NCBI RefSeq assembly: GCF_026719705.1
Contig: NZ_JAPPRR010000001.1
Span: forward strand, 186,001-250,000
Reading direction: 5' to 3'
From: Pseudokordiimonas caeni
GTDB taxonomy: Bacteria; Pseudomonadota; Alphaproteobacteria; Sphingomonadales; Kordiimonadaceae
DNA length: 64,000 nt
The translations under genes were made by a program, and so were the position numbers. The notes beneath the pieces were generated by a model that saw nothing but the letters and a program-made list of their open reading frames with translations, was not told the DNA's origin and ran no database searches. Within the stretch, counting starts at the first letter, position 1. Every line of letters begins with the position of its first letter. Shown in pieces: positions 24,562-33,829 of this stretch.

Positions 24562-25722
24562 TTACTTGCCGCCGAGCATCGTTTCGATCGGCGCGCCGGC
24601 CTTCAGCTCCTTGTGGTCGGACGCATAGTCCTTGTAGCCAAGGAACCGCGCGGAAGTAGCAGCAAGCTGGGAAAGCGTGACCTTCTCGCCGCCCGAAATC
24701 TCGCCCATCACCGGGCTATCCGGGCCGATCACCGCCATCCAGACCTGATCGTCGCCCTTGAAATCGGTGATGATTTCGGTGCCGTCCTCAAGCGTCCAGG
24801 GGAAGCGGCCATGATGGCGGAAGTCTTCAAGCTTTTCGCTGCCGCGGCCATGGTCCACCGTCACGATCAGGGTCGTGCGGCCCTTGTAGCGGGCGTCCGA
24901 CTGCAGGAAGGACCACAGCTCGCCAAGGAAAGTGTCGGCGCGGTGGGCGGCGCGGACATATTCGTCATACTGGCCGGCGTGGGCAAACTCGTCCGTATCG
25001 CCAAGGGCAATGTAAACGAAGCGCTGCTTGTCGTCCTTCAGGGCCTTGCGGGCAAATTCCATGGTGAAGGAATCAAGCCGTTCTTCCGTCCAGGGGCTGT
25101 AGGTCATGGCCTGCACGCGGTTCAGCTGGACGGCTTCCTTGTCGCCCGATTTGCCGGCATAGGCGTCGAAGCCCGAATTGACCGGAACCCCGGCGCGTTC
25201 CTCGTTTACGATGGCGTCGAACGCATCCCATGAGCCGAAGGCAGCGATCTTGCCCTTGTTCTCGGGCTTGCCGTTCAGCCATTCGAGCACGGTACGGTTG
25301 GGGTTCGGGACGCTGTCGTTGCTGTCGACCCGCGGGTCCGGGATGCCGGTCAGGATCTCGTTATAGCCGGGATAGGAGAAGTGATAGGGGTTGGTGAGGG
25401 CGGCTTCGCTGCCCTTGTCGCGGTTGCCATAAAGCTGGCCTTCCTTGGCAACTTTGCTCCAGAGGAACGGCATCAGTTTGGTCCGACGTTCGTCTTTTGA
25501 CGCGGCATCGAAGTCTTTCTTGAAGCTGTCGACATGCTTCGGGTGGGCGAGATATTTTTCGCCGTCCATATAGGCCGGATCGATCCCCCGGAACACTTCC
25601 TGCCAGCGCAGGCCATCGATGGTGACAAGCACGACCGTATCGGTCTTCTGGCCGGCATCGGCGAACGCCGGGCTGGTTGCCGTGAGGGCGGTGAAACAAA
25701 GCAGGCTCAATATCTTGCGCAC
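24562..25722 (-). CDS. Alkaline-phosphatase-superfamily hydrolase (phosphodiesterase/phosphatase-like), exported
   Basis: The product is a 386-residue protein with a signal peptide (VRKILSLLCFTALTATSPAFA) starting at the GTG at 25722, which has AAGGA about 9 bases upstream. A frame open to 25839 lacks such a site. The fold is indicated by VVLVTIDGLRWQEVFRG (first metal-binding Asp), a probable nucleophile region FSYPGYNEILTG, the metal-site segment ALGDTDEFAHAG, and VTVDHGRGS near the C terminus. Relatives are nucleotide pyrophosphatases/phosphodiesterases and phosphonoacetate hydrolases. A periplasmic phosphoester hydrolase is likely; the substrate is unknown. Confidence 0.85.
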   Translation of the reverse strand: MRKILSLLCFTALTATSPAFADAGQKTDTVVLVTIDGLRWQEVFRGIDPAYMDGEKYLAHPKHVDSFKKDFDAASKDERRTKLMPFLWSKVAKEGQLYGNRDKGSEAALTNPYHFSYPGYNEILTGIPDPRVDSNDSVPNPNRTVLEWLNGKPENKGKIAAFGSWDAFDAIVNEERAGVPVNSGFDAYAGKSGDKEAVQLNRVQAMTYSPWTEERLDSFTMEFARKALKDDKQRFVYIALGDTDEFAHAGQYDEYVRAAHRADTFLGELWSFLQSDARYKGRTTLIVTVDHGRGSEKLEDFRHHGRFPWTLEDGTEIITDFKGDDQVWMAVIGPDSPVMGEISGGEKVTLSQLAATSARFLGYKDYASDHKELKAGAPIETMLGGK

Positions 25723-25905
25723 GGGGCTGGTTCCTTTCGGGATGGTCAGGCAAGCGGATGGGGCCGGGCGCACTGACCCGGCATCGCGGCGCATTGTGGC
25801 GGGGCTTTGTGACAGATGGATTGCGGTTGACCCGGCCATTACAAGGCTTTTTCATGCGGACGGCCGCTCTGTTCTGGTGCGGCAGAACATTCGGGGGCAT
25901 ATGCC

Positions 25906-26235
25906 ATGCATTATCTCTATCTTGGGGCCGCAATCTTTTCGGAAATTGTCGGCACGCTTGCGCTCAAGTCATCGGAACAATTCACCCGGCCCGTGCCGAC
26001 GCTCGTGATGGCGGTCGGCTATGGCATCGCCTTTTACATGCTGTCGCTGACCCTGAAGACGATGCCGGTAAGTGTGGTTTACGCCATCTGGTCGGGGCTT
26101 GGTATATCGATCCTCACCCTCATCGATATCTTCTATTTCAAGTCGCCGGTGAACCTGCCGATGCTCGCGGGTATCACGATGATCGTCGGCGGTGTGGTGC
26201 TGGTGGAAATGTACACGGGCCGCACCGGGGCCTGA
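25906..26235 (+). CDS. Small multidrug resistance (SMR) family transporter
   Basis: The product is a 109-residue protein of four membrane helices, the standard SMR size. The essential membrane Glu is present in helix 1 (AIFSEIVGTLALKSS), and the helix-3 motif (VVYAIWSGLGI) matches the EmrE/QacE type. It would be a dual-topology dimer exporting cationic toxic compounds or guanidinium against H+. It is divergent from the AlkP-type gene across a 183-base spacer and is followed by a pirin gene. Confidence 0.92.
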   Translation: MHYLYLGAAIFSEIVGTLALKSSEQFTRPVPTLVMAVGYGIAFYMLSLTLKTMPVSVVYAIWSGLGISILTLIDIFYFKSPVNLPMLAGITMIVGGVVLVEMYTGRTGA

Positions 26236-26264
26236 AACGGTAACGCCACCGCTCCGATATCACC

Positions 26265-26351
26265 ACTGTGTTGCAAAAAAGGTAACGACAGGTCAGCCAG
26301 AGTGGCGATTGTGTGCAACGCCCGGATGTCCCATCTCTGTCGCAACACAGT
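26265..26351. repeat. Widely spaced 10-bp inverted repeat before the pirin gene
   Basis: ACTGTGTTGC (26265-26274) is matched by its exact complement GCAACACAGT (26342-26351), 67 bases apart, with a related GTGTGCAAC in between. The second arm ends about 10 bases before the ribosome-binding site of the pirin gene. It may be a pair of regulator sites or an mRNA leader fold. Confidence 0.4.
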
Positions 26352-26371
26352 AACCTTATCGGAGACGGAAA

Positions 26372-27079
26372 ATGATCAGTATCAGACGCAGTGAAGAGCG
26401 TGGCATCGCCAACCATGGCTGGCTCAACAGCCATCACACCTTCTCGTTCGCCGACTATTACGACCCGCGCCATATGGCCTTCGGGCCGCTCCGCGTGATC
26501 AATGAGGACCGCGTGATTGGCGGCGCCGGTTTCCCGACGCACCCGCACCGCGACATGGAGATCATCTCCTATGTGATCGACGGCGCGCTGGAGCATAAGG
26601 ACTCGCTCGGCACCGGGTCGGTGATCCGGCCGGGTGACGTGCAGCGGATGAGCGCGGGCACAGGGGTCCGCCACAGCGAATATAACCATTCGCCGAAGGA
26701 CCCCGTGCATTTCCTGCAAATCTGGGTGCTGCCGCAAGCCGAGGGCATCAAGCCCTCCTACGAGCAGAAGCATTTCAGTGCTGCCGAGAAAGCCGGAAAA
26801 TGGCGGCTTGTCGGCAGCCCGACCGGGCGCGACGGATCGGTGACCATCCATCAGGATGTGAACCTTTATGCCACGCTCCTGAAGGACGGTGAGAAGGTCA
26901 CGTTCGAAGCCTCGCCCGAACGTATCCAGTGGGTGCAGGTGGTGCGCGGCGGCGTGTCGCTGAATGGCAAGCGCCTGAAGGCAGGTGACGGTGCCGCCAT
27001 CGAGGATGTGGCCGATATCGAGCTCATTGCCTCGACGGATAGCGAAGTCCTTCTCTTTGATATGACAGCGAATTTCTGA
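26372..27079 (+). CDS. Pirin family protein
   Basis: The product is a 235-residue bicupin of the YhhW/pirin family. The N-terminal cupin carries the family metal-site pattern FPTHPHRDMEIISYVIDGALEHKDS with two His and downstream His/Glu residues, and MSAGTGVRHSEYNHS. The C-terminal cupin is degenerate. YhhW-like members have quercetinase activity and others are redox-sensitive metal proteins. The protein is cytosolic with no signal peptide. The ATG at 26372 has GGAGA upstream. A strong terminator follows, so it is probably monocistronic. Confidence 0.92.
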   Translation: MISIRRSEERGIANHGWLNSHHTFSFADYYDPRHMAFGPLRVINEDRVIGGAGFPTHPHRDMEIISYVIDGALEHKDSLGTGSVIRPGDVQRMSAGTGVRHSEYNHSPKDPVHFLQIWVLPQAEGIKPSYEQKHFSAAEKAGKWRLVGSPTGRDGSVTIHQDVNLYATLLKDGEKVTFEASPERIQWVQVVRGGVSLNGKRLKAGDGAAIEDVADIELIASTDSEVLLFDMTANF

Positions 27080-27102
27080 CCTGTAGCGTATCCGTCAGAA
27101 AC

Positions 27103-27161
27103 CGGGCCCTGGGGTGAGTTCGACACACTGTTTGTGTCGGCCCCGGGGCCCGACCTTTTTT
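27103..27161 (+). terminator. Compound rho-independent terminator of the pirin gene
   Basis: An outer stem CGGGCCCTGGGG (27103-27114) / CCCCGGGGCCCG (27141-27152) pairs at 11 of 12 positions. A perfect inner stem CGACACA / TGTGTCG (27121-27127, 27133-27139) lies within it, and a run of six T (27156-27161) follows. Confidence 0.82.
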
Positions 27162-27196
27162 CAGGCAGAGCAAACGGGCATCTTTCTGTGAAAAAT

Positions 27197-27207
27197 TGGT
27201 CAAGCCA
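27197..27207 (+). promoter_or_regulatory. FadR/GntR-type operator candidate upstream of GH97
   Basis: TGGTCAAGCCA is a near-palindrome of the TGGTC-N-GACCA form. It matches the sites found at 36635, 53177, 53279, 54132, 54164 and 59808. It lies about 117 bases before the GH97 start codon and 36 bases after the pirin terminator. Confidence 0.5.
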
Positions 27208-27323
27208 CCTTGCCAGATGCTCTAAAATAGGGTTTGCTGGATTGGACGAACTGATCACGTTGTCATCAAGAAAACGCGCCAATACCGAGCCTTGGCGAAC
27301 CATTCTAGCGAGAGGCCAGATCC

Positions 27324-29357
27324 ATGAAGTTTCGTCCGTTCCTGATGCTTTCCCAGCTGGTTGCGCTCGGCGCCGCAGGTGCCGTGCAGGCCGCCGATCG
27401 GGAGTGCGCCCAGTCGCCTGGTCAGGTGATCGACCTGTGTGTCTATATCGAAAGTGGTCAGGCCTATTATGAGGTGAGCCGCAAGGGCACCAAGGTGATC
27501 GCGCCTTCCGTCCTTGGCCTCAGCTTCGAGGGTGAGCCACAGGCCCGCTACACGGCAATCGCTGGCGCCAAACGGAATAGTGCGGACAGCACATGGGAAC
27601 AGCCGTGGGGCGAACAGCGCTTCATCCGCGACAATCACACCGAACTGAAGGTGACCCTGAAGGGAGACACGCCGCTCAACAAGGCTGTGGACGTGACCTT
27701 CCGCCTGTTCGACGATGGTTTCGGCCTGCGCTATACCTACGGTGCCATTCCGGCGGGCCGGAAGGTGGCGGTGACGGCGGATCGTACCGAGTTCAGCACC
27801 ATCGGGAACTATAGCGCCTGGTGGTACAAGCCTCTGGAAGACGACCGCGACGAATATCTCTACAAGGAAATCGATGCCAAGCGCATCACGCTTGCCGAAA
27901 CGCCGCTGACACTGCGCTCGCAGGAAGAGGGTGGTCTTCTCCTTGCCTTCCATGAAGCGGCCCTTGTCGATTTCCCGAGCATGCTGCTTTCGGGCGATGG
28001 TGCCGGCAAGCTGACAGCGTGGCTGATGCCGTGGCCGGATGGCGTGCGCGCCTACAGGACCGGGCCTTTCTCGACGCCGTGGCGCACGGTCGTGATTGGC
28101 GAAAGTGCCGGTGATCTTGCCGATAGCCGGATCGCGCTTAATCTCAATGAGCCGAACAAGATCGGTGATGTTTCATGGTTCACGCCGGGCAAATATGTGG
28201 GCGTCTGGTGGGAAATGCATCTGAGGCGCAGCACGTGGGCAAGCGGTGACCGCCATGGTGCGACTACCGAAAATGTGAAGCGCTACATCGATTTCGCTGC
28301 CAAGTACGGCTTCAGTGGTGTGCTGGTCGAAGGCTGGAACAAGGGCTGGGACGGCGACTGGTTGCGGAACGGCCACCAGATCAGCTTCACCGAGCCTTAC
28401 CCTGATTTCGACCTGAGGGGGCTGGCGGACTATGCCAACTCGAAAGGTGTTCGCCTGATTGGCCATCACGAGACCGCAGGCGCCATCGTCAACTATGAAA
28501 GCCAGCTTGATGAAGCCTTCTCGCTTTATGCGGGGCTTGGCGTCAACACGGTCAAGACTGGCTATGTGGAAGACAGCGGCGATATCAAGGACGCCGAGGG
28601 CGGCAAACACTGGTTTGCCGCCCAGTATATGGTCCGCCACCATCTGAAAGTGGTAGAAACCGCCGCCAGATATCATATCGCCATCAATGCGCACGAGCCG
28701 GTGAAGGATACGGGCCTGCGCCGCACCTACCCGAACTGGGTGAGCCGCGAGGCGGCACGCGGGCAGGAATTCAACGCCTGGGGCCGTCCGACGAACCGGC
28801 CGGATCATCTGACGATCCTGCCCTTCACCCGGCTGCTCGCTGGCCCCATGGACTATACCCCCGGTATCTTCGATATCGAAAACGGCAAGTCCGTGGTCAC
28901 CGAGCGCCTGCAGGCAACCATCGCCAACCAGTTGGCGCTTTATGTGGTGATATACAGCCCGGTCCAGATGGCGGCGGACCTGCCCGAACATTACGAGGCA
29001 CGCCCCGATGCGCTGCGGTTCATCCTTGATGTCCCGGCCGACTGGGAAAACTCCAAAACGCTGGCGGGCGAAATCGGCGACTATGTCGTCGTCGCCCGGC
29101 AGCAGCGTGAGGGCAAGGACTGGTTCCTTGGCGCCGTGACGGATGAAGAAGAACGCAGCATTCAGCAGTCGCTCGGTTTCCTCACACCCGGCAAACGCTA
29201 TGAGGCGCAAATCTACCGGGACGCGGATGATGCCGACTATCGCACCAACCCAACTGCACTGACGATCGAGAAAAAGGTGGTGACAGCCAAGGACAGCCTC
29301 GGCCTCGTGTTGAAGCCCGGTGGCGGTGTCGCGGTACGCTTCAAGGCGCTGGACTGA
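27324..29357 (+). CDS. Glycoside hydrolase family 97, probable inverting alpha-glucosidase
   Basis: The product is a 677-residue exported enzyme (signal peptide ending near AVQAAD). It has the three GH97 parts: N-terminal beta-super-sandwich, catalytic TIM barrel and C-terminal beta domain. The SusB-type catalytic and calcium-ligand glutamates appear as E458 (INAHEPV), E476 and E482 (REAARGQE), with the same 18- and 6-residue spacing as E508/E526/E532 of SusB as I recall them. The VKTGYV segment has Gly where retaining GH97 galactosidases carry their Asp nucleophile, which supports an inverting alpha-glucosidase. It would act in the periplasm on alpha-linked oligosaccharides. A FadR-type site upstream suggests membership in the uronate regulon. 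Confidence 0.9.
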   Translation: MKFRPFLMLSQLVALGAAGAVQAADRECAQSPGQVIDLCVYIESGQAYYEVSRKGTKVIAPSVLGLSFEGEPQARYTAIAGAKRNSADSTWEQPWGEQRFIRDNHTELKVTLKGDTPLNKAVDVTFRLFDDGFGLRYTYGAIPAGRKVAVTADRTEFSTIGNYSAWWYKPLEDDRDEYLYKEIDAKRITLAETPLTLRSQEEGGLLLAFHEAALVDFPSMLLSGDGAGKLTAWLMPWPDGVRAYRTGPFSTPWRTVVIGESAGDLADSRIALNLNEPNKIGDVSWFTPGKYVGVWWEMHLRRSTWASGDRHGATTENVKRYIDFAAKYGFSGVLVEGWNKGWDGDWLRNGHQISFTEPYPDFDLRGLADYANSKGVRLIGHHETAGAIVNYESQLDEAFSLYAGLGVNTVKTGYVEDSGDIKDAEGGKHWFAAQYMVRHHLKVVETAARYHIAINAHEPVKDTGLRRTYPNWVSREAARGQEFNAWGRPTNRPDHLTILPFTRLLAGPMDYTPGIFDIENGKSVVTERLQATIANQLALYVVIYSPVQMAADLPEHYEARPDALRFILDVPADWENSKTLAGEIGDYVVVARQQREGKDWFLGAVTDEEERSIQQSLGFLTPGKRYEAQIYRDADDADYRTNPTALTIEKKVVTAKDSLGLVLKPGGGVAVRFKALD

Positions 29358-29378
29358 TCGTCAGGAAAAGACGGAAGC

Positions 29379-29410
29379 AAGGGGCGGGCTGCGGCGCGCC
29401 CCTTCTTTTT
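29379..29410. terminator. Bidirectional rho-independent terminator between GH97 and fghA
   Basis: AAGGGGCG (29379-29386) pairs with CGCCCCTT (29397-29404) and is followed by CTTTTTT. It ends directly at the fghA stop codon, and the convergent arrangement fits a shared terminator. Confidence 0.8.
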
Positions 29411-30247
29411 TCAGCGCAGCCGTTTGGCGTGCCACTCGATATGGTCGGCCATGAAGGTGGAGACAAAATTGTAGCTGTGGTCATAGCCGGCCTGCAGCCT
29501 GAGGATCAGCGGGATACCAGCCTTTTCGCACGCCTTGCGCAGCAGTTCCGGCTTCAGCTGTTCGGTCAGGAACCCGTCGGCGTCACCCTGATCAACAAGA
29601 AGCGCATCGAGCCGCGCGCCGCTTTCGATAAGCGCAACGCTATCATGCATGGCCCAGGCCGCGCGGTCGGTGCCCAGATACCCGGTGAGTGCTTTTTCGC
29701 CCCACGGGCATTGCATCGGGGCGGCGATGGGGGCAAAGGCGGAAACGCTTCTGAACCGGCCGGGGTTCCTCAGCGCAATGGTCAGCGCACCGTGCCCTCC
29801 CATCGAATGGCCAGTGATACCCTGCCGCTTCATGTCCGCCGGGAAATGGTTGGCGATCAGGCGCGGCAGTTCCTGCGTGATGTAGCTATACATCTGGAAG
29901 TGCGTCGCCCACGGTGCCTCGGTCGCATCGACATAGAAGCCGGCACCCTTGCCGAAATCATAGGCTTCATCATCCGGGACATCCTCGCCGCGCGGGCTCG
30001 TGTCCGGGCAAACGACGATCACGCCTTGCTCGGCGGCAGCGCGCCGGTATTCGCCTTTGTCCATCACATTCTGGTGGGTGCAGGTGAGGCCCGAGAGATA
30101 CCACAGCACCGGCAGCCTGATGCCGTGTTCGTGCGGCGGCACAAAAACGGCGAAGGTCATGTCTGTGCCTGTCGCTTCGGATGCGTGGCGGTAAACGCCC
30201 TGAATGCCGCCGAAACATTTGCTCGTCGAAACGGTTTCTATGGTCAT
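29411..30247 (-). CDS. fghA: S-formylglutathione hydrolase
   Basis: The product is a 278-residue esterase-D-type alpha/beta hydrolase of normal length. It hydrolyses S-formylglutathione to formate and glutathione, the second step of glutathione-dependent formaldehyde detoxification. The nucleophile elbow [10 protein letters not shown] is intact. The acid and His are expected in DQGDADGFL and [12 protein letters not shown], and both segments are present. The ATG at 30247 follows AAGGAGG. It is divergent from the class III alcohol dehydrogenase gene, which does the first step, so the pair shares a 154-base promoter region. Confidence 0.96.
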   Translation of the reverse strand: MTIETVSTSKCFGGIQGVYRHASEATGTDMTFAVFVPPHEHGIRLPVLWYLSGLTCTHQNVMDKGEYRRAAAEQGVIVVCPDTSPRGEDVPDDEAYDFGKGAGFYVDATEAPWATHFQMYSYITQELPRLIANHFPADMKRQGITGHSMGGHGALTIALRNPGRFRSVSAFAPIAAPMQCPWGEKALTGYLGTDRAAWAMHDSVALIESGARLDALLVDQGDADGFLTEQLKPELLRKACEKAGIPLILRLQAGYDHSYNFVSTFMADHIEWHAKRLR

Positions 30248-30401
30248 GGGGTTCCTCCTTGGCAGGTTGTCTCTTTATGGAGCCAAATGGTTACAGGCGA
30301 AAGCTACGATTGAAAAATGGCAACAGCTTGATTTGCGTCGGGCTTCCGGCTTCGCTACTAGTGAGGTGAGACGAAATTCCCAATCCCCGGAGACCCTGCC
30401 C

Positions 30402-31511
30402 ATGAAAACCCGTGCCGCCGTCGCCTTTGAAGCGAAGAAACCGCTCGAGATTGTCGAGCTTGACCTTGAAGGCCCCAAAGCCGGTGAAGTGCTGGTGGAA
30501 ATCATGGCGACGGGCATCTGCCATACCGATGCCTATACGCTTGATGGGTTCGATAGCGAGGGGATTTTCCCTTCCGTCCTTGGCCACGAAGGCGCGGGTA
30601 TCGTGCGCGAGGTGGGCGCAGGCGTTACGAGCGTGAAGCCCGGCGATCATGTGATCCCGCTTTACACGCCCGAATGCCGTCAGTGCAAAAGCTGCCTTTC
30701 GGGCAAGACCAACCTTTGCACGGCAATCCGCGCCACGCAGGGCAAGGGCCTGATGCCCGATGGCACCACGCGCTTCTCGTACAAGGGTCAGCCGATCTAT
30801 CACTATATGGGCTGTTCCACCTTCTCGAACTTCACGGTGCTGCCGGAAATTGCTGTCGCCAAGATCCGCGAAGACGCACCGTTCGACAAATGCTGCTATG
30901 TCGGCTGCGGCGTGACGACCGGGGTGGGGGCTGTCACCAAAACCGCGAAGGTCACGCCAGGTTCAAATGTCATTGTCTTCGGCCTTGGCGGCATCGGCCT
31001 CAATGTCATTCAGGGGGCCAAGATGGTCGGCGCCGACATGATCATCGGGGTCGATATCAACGACGCCAAGGAAGAATGGGGCCGCCGTTTCGGCATGACG
31101 CACTTTGTGAACCCGAAGAAGGTTTCGGGTGATCTGGTTGCGCATCTTGTGGAACTGACAGGCGGCGGCGCCGACTATACGTTCGACTGCACCGGCAACA
31201 CCGATGTGATGCGTACAGCGCTTGAAGCCTGCCATCGCGGCTGGGGCGAAAGCGTCATCATCGGGGTCGCCGAAGCCGGCAAGGAAATCAGCACCCGCCC
31301 GTTCCAGCTGGTCACCGGCCGCGTCTGGAAGGGCTCTGCCTTCGGTGGCGCCAAGGGCCGCACCGACGTGCCGAAGATTGTGGACTGGTATATGAACGGC
31401 AAGATCGAGATCGACCCGATGATCACCCATGTGCTGAACCTTGAGGATATCAACAAGGGCTTCGACCTGATGCACGCGGGCGAAAGCATCCGCAGCGTCG
31501 TCGTGTTCTGA
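30402..31511 (+). CDS. frmA: S-(hydroxymethyl)glutathione dehydrogenase / class III alcohol dehydrogenase
   Basis: The product is a 369-residue zinc enzyme that oxidises S-hydroxymethylglutathione to S-formylglutathione with NAD+. Catalytic zinc ligands lie in [13 protein letters not shown] and GHEGAGIV. The four structural-zinc Cys are in [17 protein letters not shown], and the Rossmann motif is [16 protein letters not shown] start it at 30402 ([15 protein letters not shown]), which matches the family N terminus; an in-frame extension to 30204 runs over the divergent fghA gene and is not credible. A strong terminator follows. Confidence 0.97.
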   Translation: MKTRAAVAFEAKKPLEIVELDLEGPKAGEVLVEIMATGICHTDAYTLDGFDSEGIFPSVLGHEGAGIVREVGAGVTSVKPGDHVIPLYTPECRQCKSCLSGKTNLCTAIRATQGKGLMPDGTTRFSYKGQPIYHYMGCSTFSNFTVLPEIAVAKIREDAPFDKCCYVGCGVTTGVGAVTKTAKVTPGSNVIVFGLGGIGLNVIQGAKMVGADMIIGVDINDAKEEWGRRFGMTHFVNPKKVSGDLVAHLVELTGGGADYTFDCTGNTDVMRTALEACHRGWGESVIIGVAEAGKEISTRPFQLVTGRVWKGSAFGGAKGRTDVPKIVDWYMNGKIEIDPMITHVLNLEDINKGFDLMHAGESIRSVVVF

Positions 31512-31529
31512 CACACTGAGTATATAAGC

Positions 31530-31566
31530 AAAAAGCCCGGCGCCAGTGATGGCTGCCGGGCTTTTT
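31530..31566. terminator. Bidirectional rho-independent terminator after frmA
   Basis: AAAAAGCCCGGC (31530-31541) and GCCGGGCTTTTT (31555-31566) are exact complements around a 13-base loop, with A- and T-runs on the two sides. It serves frmA on the plus strand and the GH105 operon on the minus strand. Confidence 0.88.
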
Positions 31567-31585
31567 CATTTCAGGGGAAGGCGGC

Positions 31586-32500
31586 TCAGGCAGCCTTGCC
31601 CAGATAATCTTTCTGCAGCCATTCGGCAGCGCCTTTGTAGGCGCCGTCGAGATCCGGCACCGCGGATTCATCGCCGCCGATATCGAGGCCGAGATAGCCC
31701 TTGTATCCCACCCGGTCGAGCGTCTCTAAGAAGATGTCCCAGCGGATGCGGCCATCGCCTACCGCCAGATGCTCCACCTTCTGCCCGCGGTTGTCGGACA
31801 CGTGGATATAATCCACATGGTCCTTCAGGCGGGTCATCGAAAGCGCGAGGTTGTCGCGGACCACGAACTGGTTGGCGGTGTCGAGTGTGAAGCGCAGGTT
31901 ATCGCGCCCCACGGCATCGTGGAAATAAAGATAGGCATCGGTGTTCGAAGCCAAGAGCCCCTCAGCCGGGTGCATCAGGTACGTCAGCCCGTGGCGTGCT
32001 GCGATATCGCAGGCATCGCGGTAGGTGCCAACGATATTGTCCCACACCTTCTCCCATGTCACATCGCGCGGCAGGAAGGCGGCGGAGAGAACCTCGTCGC
32101 CATAGTGGCGCACCACAGGGATATCTTCCGGGAACTGGTAGGGCGGCAGCGGCGCGTTATCGAGCACACCGAGCGAGCCATAAAGCGTCGCTACCTCGCA
32201 GCCTTTCTCAAAAAGCGCCAACTGTCGCTCGCGCTCGGCGGCATCGAGCGACGACAGGCCCGGCAGTACGGTGCAGAAATAGGGGACATTCAGCCCCAGT
32301 TCCTTGATCTTGGCGGCGAAGCGGTGGCGGTTCTCGTAGACCTTGCCGAGATGCTCCTCACGGATGCCTTCCAGCTCCACGGATTTGAAGCCGAGCGCTT
32401 TCATTTCCTCCAGATGCTTTTCGGTATCCTCGGCCTTCGGCGGATAGCCATATTTGGTGATGATATAGAGGAAAGCGCAAACGATACGCTCGTTATACAT
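31586..32500 (-). CDS. Sugar phosphate isomerase/epimerase family protein (AP-endonuclease-2 TIM barrel)
   Basis: The product is a 304-residue TIM-barrel protein of the xylose-isomerase-like/AP endonuclease 2 clan. Metal-site segments are visible: KSVELEGI (Glu), TYLMHPAEGLL (His and Glu), RFTLDTANQF (Asp), DYIHVSDNRG (His and Asp) and YKGYLGLDIGG. Members isomerise or epimerise keto-sugars or dehydrate inosose-like compounds. The ATG at 32500 follows AGGAG. It is the last gene of a minus-strand run (GH105, GntR, NRAMP-like carrier, this gene), 9 bases after the carrier gene, so it should act on what that carrier imports. The reaction is unknown. Confidence 0.8.
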   Translation of the reverse strand: MYNERIVCAFLYIITKYGYPPKAEDTEKHLEEMKALGFKSVELEGIREEHLGKVYENRHRFAAKIKELGLNVPYFCTVLPGLSSLDAAERERQLALFEKGCEVATLYGSLGVLDNAPLPPYQFPEDIPVVRHYGDEVLSAAFLPRDVTWEKVWDNIVGTYRDACDIAARHGLTYLMHPAEGLLASNTDAYLYFHDAVGRDNLRFTLDTANQFVVRDNLALSMTRLKDHVDYIHVSDNRGQKVEHLAVGDGRIRWDIFLETLDRVGYKGYLGLDIGGDESAVPDLDGAYKGAAEWLQKDYLGKAA

Positions 32501-32509
32501 GGGGAACTC

Positions 32510-33751
32510 CTAAAGCAGGTCGGCGATGCCGATAAGGCCGATAACGGTCATGAAAACGGTGAAAAGGGTGATGGCGGCGACGATGGCGAGCGTGGCGGGC
32601 TTTGCCACATGCTCGCCCATGATCGATCTGCGGGTTTGCAGGATCGCCATCAGGGTCAGTACGATAGGCGTGATGATCAGGGCCAGCGCCTGGGTCACGA
32701 TCATCACCATCACCGGGCGACCGCCGAAGATCGGCACGACAAGGCCGAGGGCGGCGTAAAAGACGATGATGCCTTTCGACCATTTGGAGGACAGGTCCAT
32801 CGGCTTGCCGTGATAATCGGCGAGCAAGAGCGGTACCAGCATATAGTGCGGGAACAGGGACGAGAGACCCGCGCAGACAAGGCCTACAACAAACACGGAT
32901 ACGGCGAAGCGTCCGGCGAGCGGCTCCAGAAGCTGGATCATGTCGATGGCGTTTTCAACATGAAGCCCCTTGGGGTGCAGCGTGCCGGCAGCGGCGGCCA
33001 TCACCGAAATGCTGAGAAAGAACATCAGGAAGGACGAGACGAAGGCGTCGCGCTTTTCAAGTTTCAGGTCCGCGACACCCCATTGTTTTTCCTTCACGGT
33101 GATCGACCGTGCCACATAAAGGACCCCGCCCATGGTGGTGCCGAGCATGCCGGCAACGATAAGCCCGGCGTTCGCTTCCTCCGGGATCGAGGGAACAAGG
33201 CCGCGGATCACGGTGCCGGCGTCCGGGATCACCATCACCGCGGTCGCGAGGAAGCAGACGGCCATCAGGCCCACGAACAGTGCGAGGAGCTTTTCGATGA
33301 AGCTGTATTTGCCGCCGAACAGCAGATAGACGAGCATCCCGCCAAAGGCGAGGGCAAGGATGATGGTGCTGATGCCTTCGCCCGAAGGCGTCAGCGGGCG
33401 AGACCATTCCTTCACCACGTCGGTGATGATCGCCATCACGCCGATCGAGGACACCATCTCGGTGAAGATCAGGACGACAAGCACAAAAAGGGCGGCAGGC
33501 TTGCCGAAATGCAGCCTGAAAGCCTGCAGCGAGCTTTCGCCGGTAATCAGCGTATAGCGTCCGAAAAAGACGATCAGGATATAGGTGCAGATGCAGGAAA
33601 GCAGCACCGCCCAGGAAAGGATCATGCCGTGCGAGGCCCCGGCCGAGGCCATCGTCGTGATGCTGCCCGTGCCGATATTGTAGCCGACCAGAAAAAGGCC
33701 GGGCCCGATGGTGGACAAAAAGAACAGCGCCTTTTTCCAGAAGCTGGACAT
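32510..33751 (-). CDS. NRAMP-superfamily transporter lacking the metal-binding motifs
   Basis: The product is a 413-residue protein with about 11 membrane segments and an overall NRAMP layout (IGPGLFLVGY in helix 1). The metal-binding helix-1 signature DPGN is replaced by G27-T-G-S30, and the helix-6 MPH by M207-G-G209, so the canonical Mn/Fe ligands are largely missing. I start it at the ATG at 33751, 9 bases after GAAGG; a TTG at 33757 is also in frame. It lies between a GntR-type regulator and a sugar isomerase in a GH105 operon. An organic substrate, such as a sugar acid or sugar, is therefore more likely than a transition metal. That substrate claim is inference. Confidence 0.8.
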   Translation of the reverse strand: MSSFWKKALFFLSTIGPGLFLVGYNIGTGSITTMASAGASHGMILSWAVLLSCICTYILIVFFGRYTLITGESSLQAFRLHFGKPAALFVLVVLIFTEMVSSIGVMAIITDVVKEWSRPLTPSGEGISTIILALAFGGMLVYLLFGGKYSFIEKLLALFVGLMAVCFLATAVMVIPDAGTVIRGLVPSIPEEANAGLIVAGMLGTTMGGVLYVARSITVKEKQWGVADLKLEKRDAFVSSFLMFFLSISVMAAAAGTLHPKGLHVENAIDMIQLLEPLAGRFAVSVFVVGLVCAGLSSLFPHYMLVPLLLADYHGKPMDLSSKWSKGIIVFYAALGLVVPIFGGRPVMVMIVTQALALIITPIVLTLMAILQTRRSIMGEHVAKPATLAIVAAITLFTVFMTVIGLIGIADLL

Positions 33752-33829
33752 CAACAATTACCTTCCCTTGATCCGGCCATGACGGCCTTTCCCTGTGTCC
33801 CGGCATTGTGCGGCCGGTATTCATTGTGG

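Noticed and set aside
30204-30401. N-terminal extension of frmA by 66 codons
   Set aside because: It would overlap the divergent fghA start, and it has no resemblance to the alcohol dehydrogenase family, whose N terminus begins at 30402.
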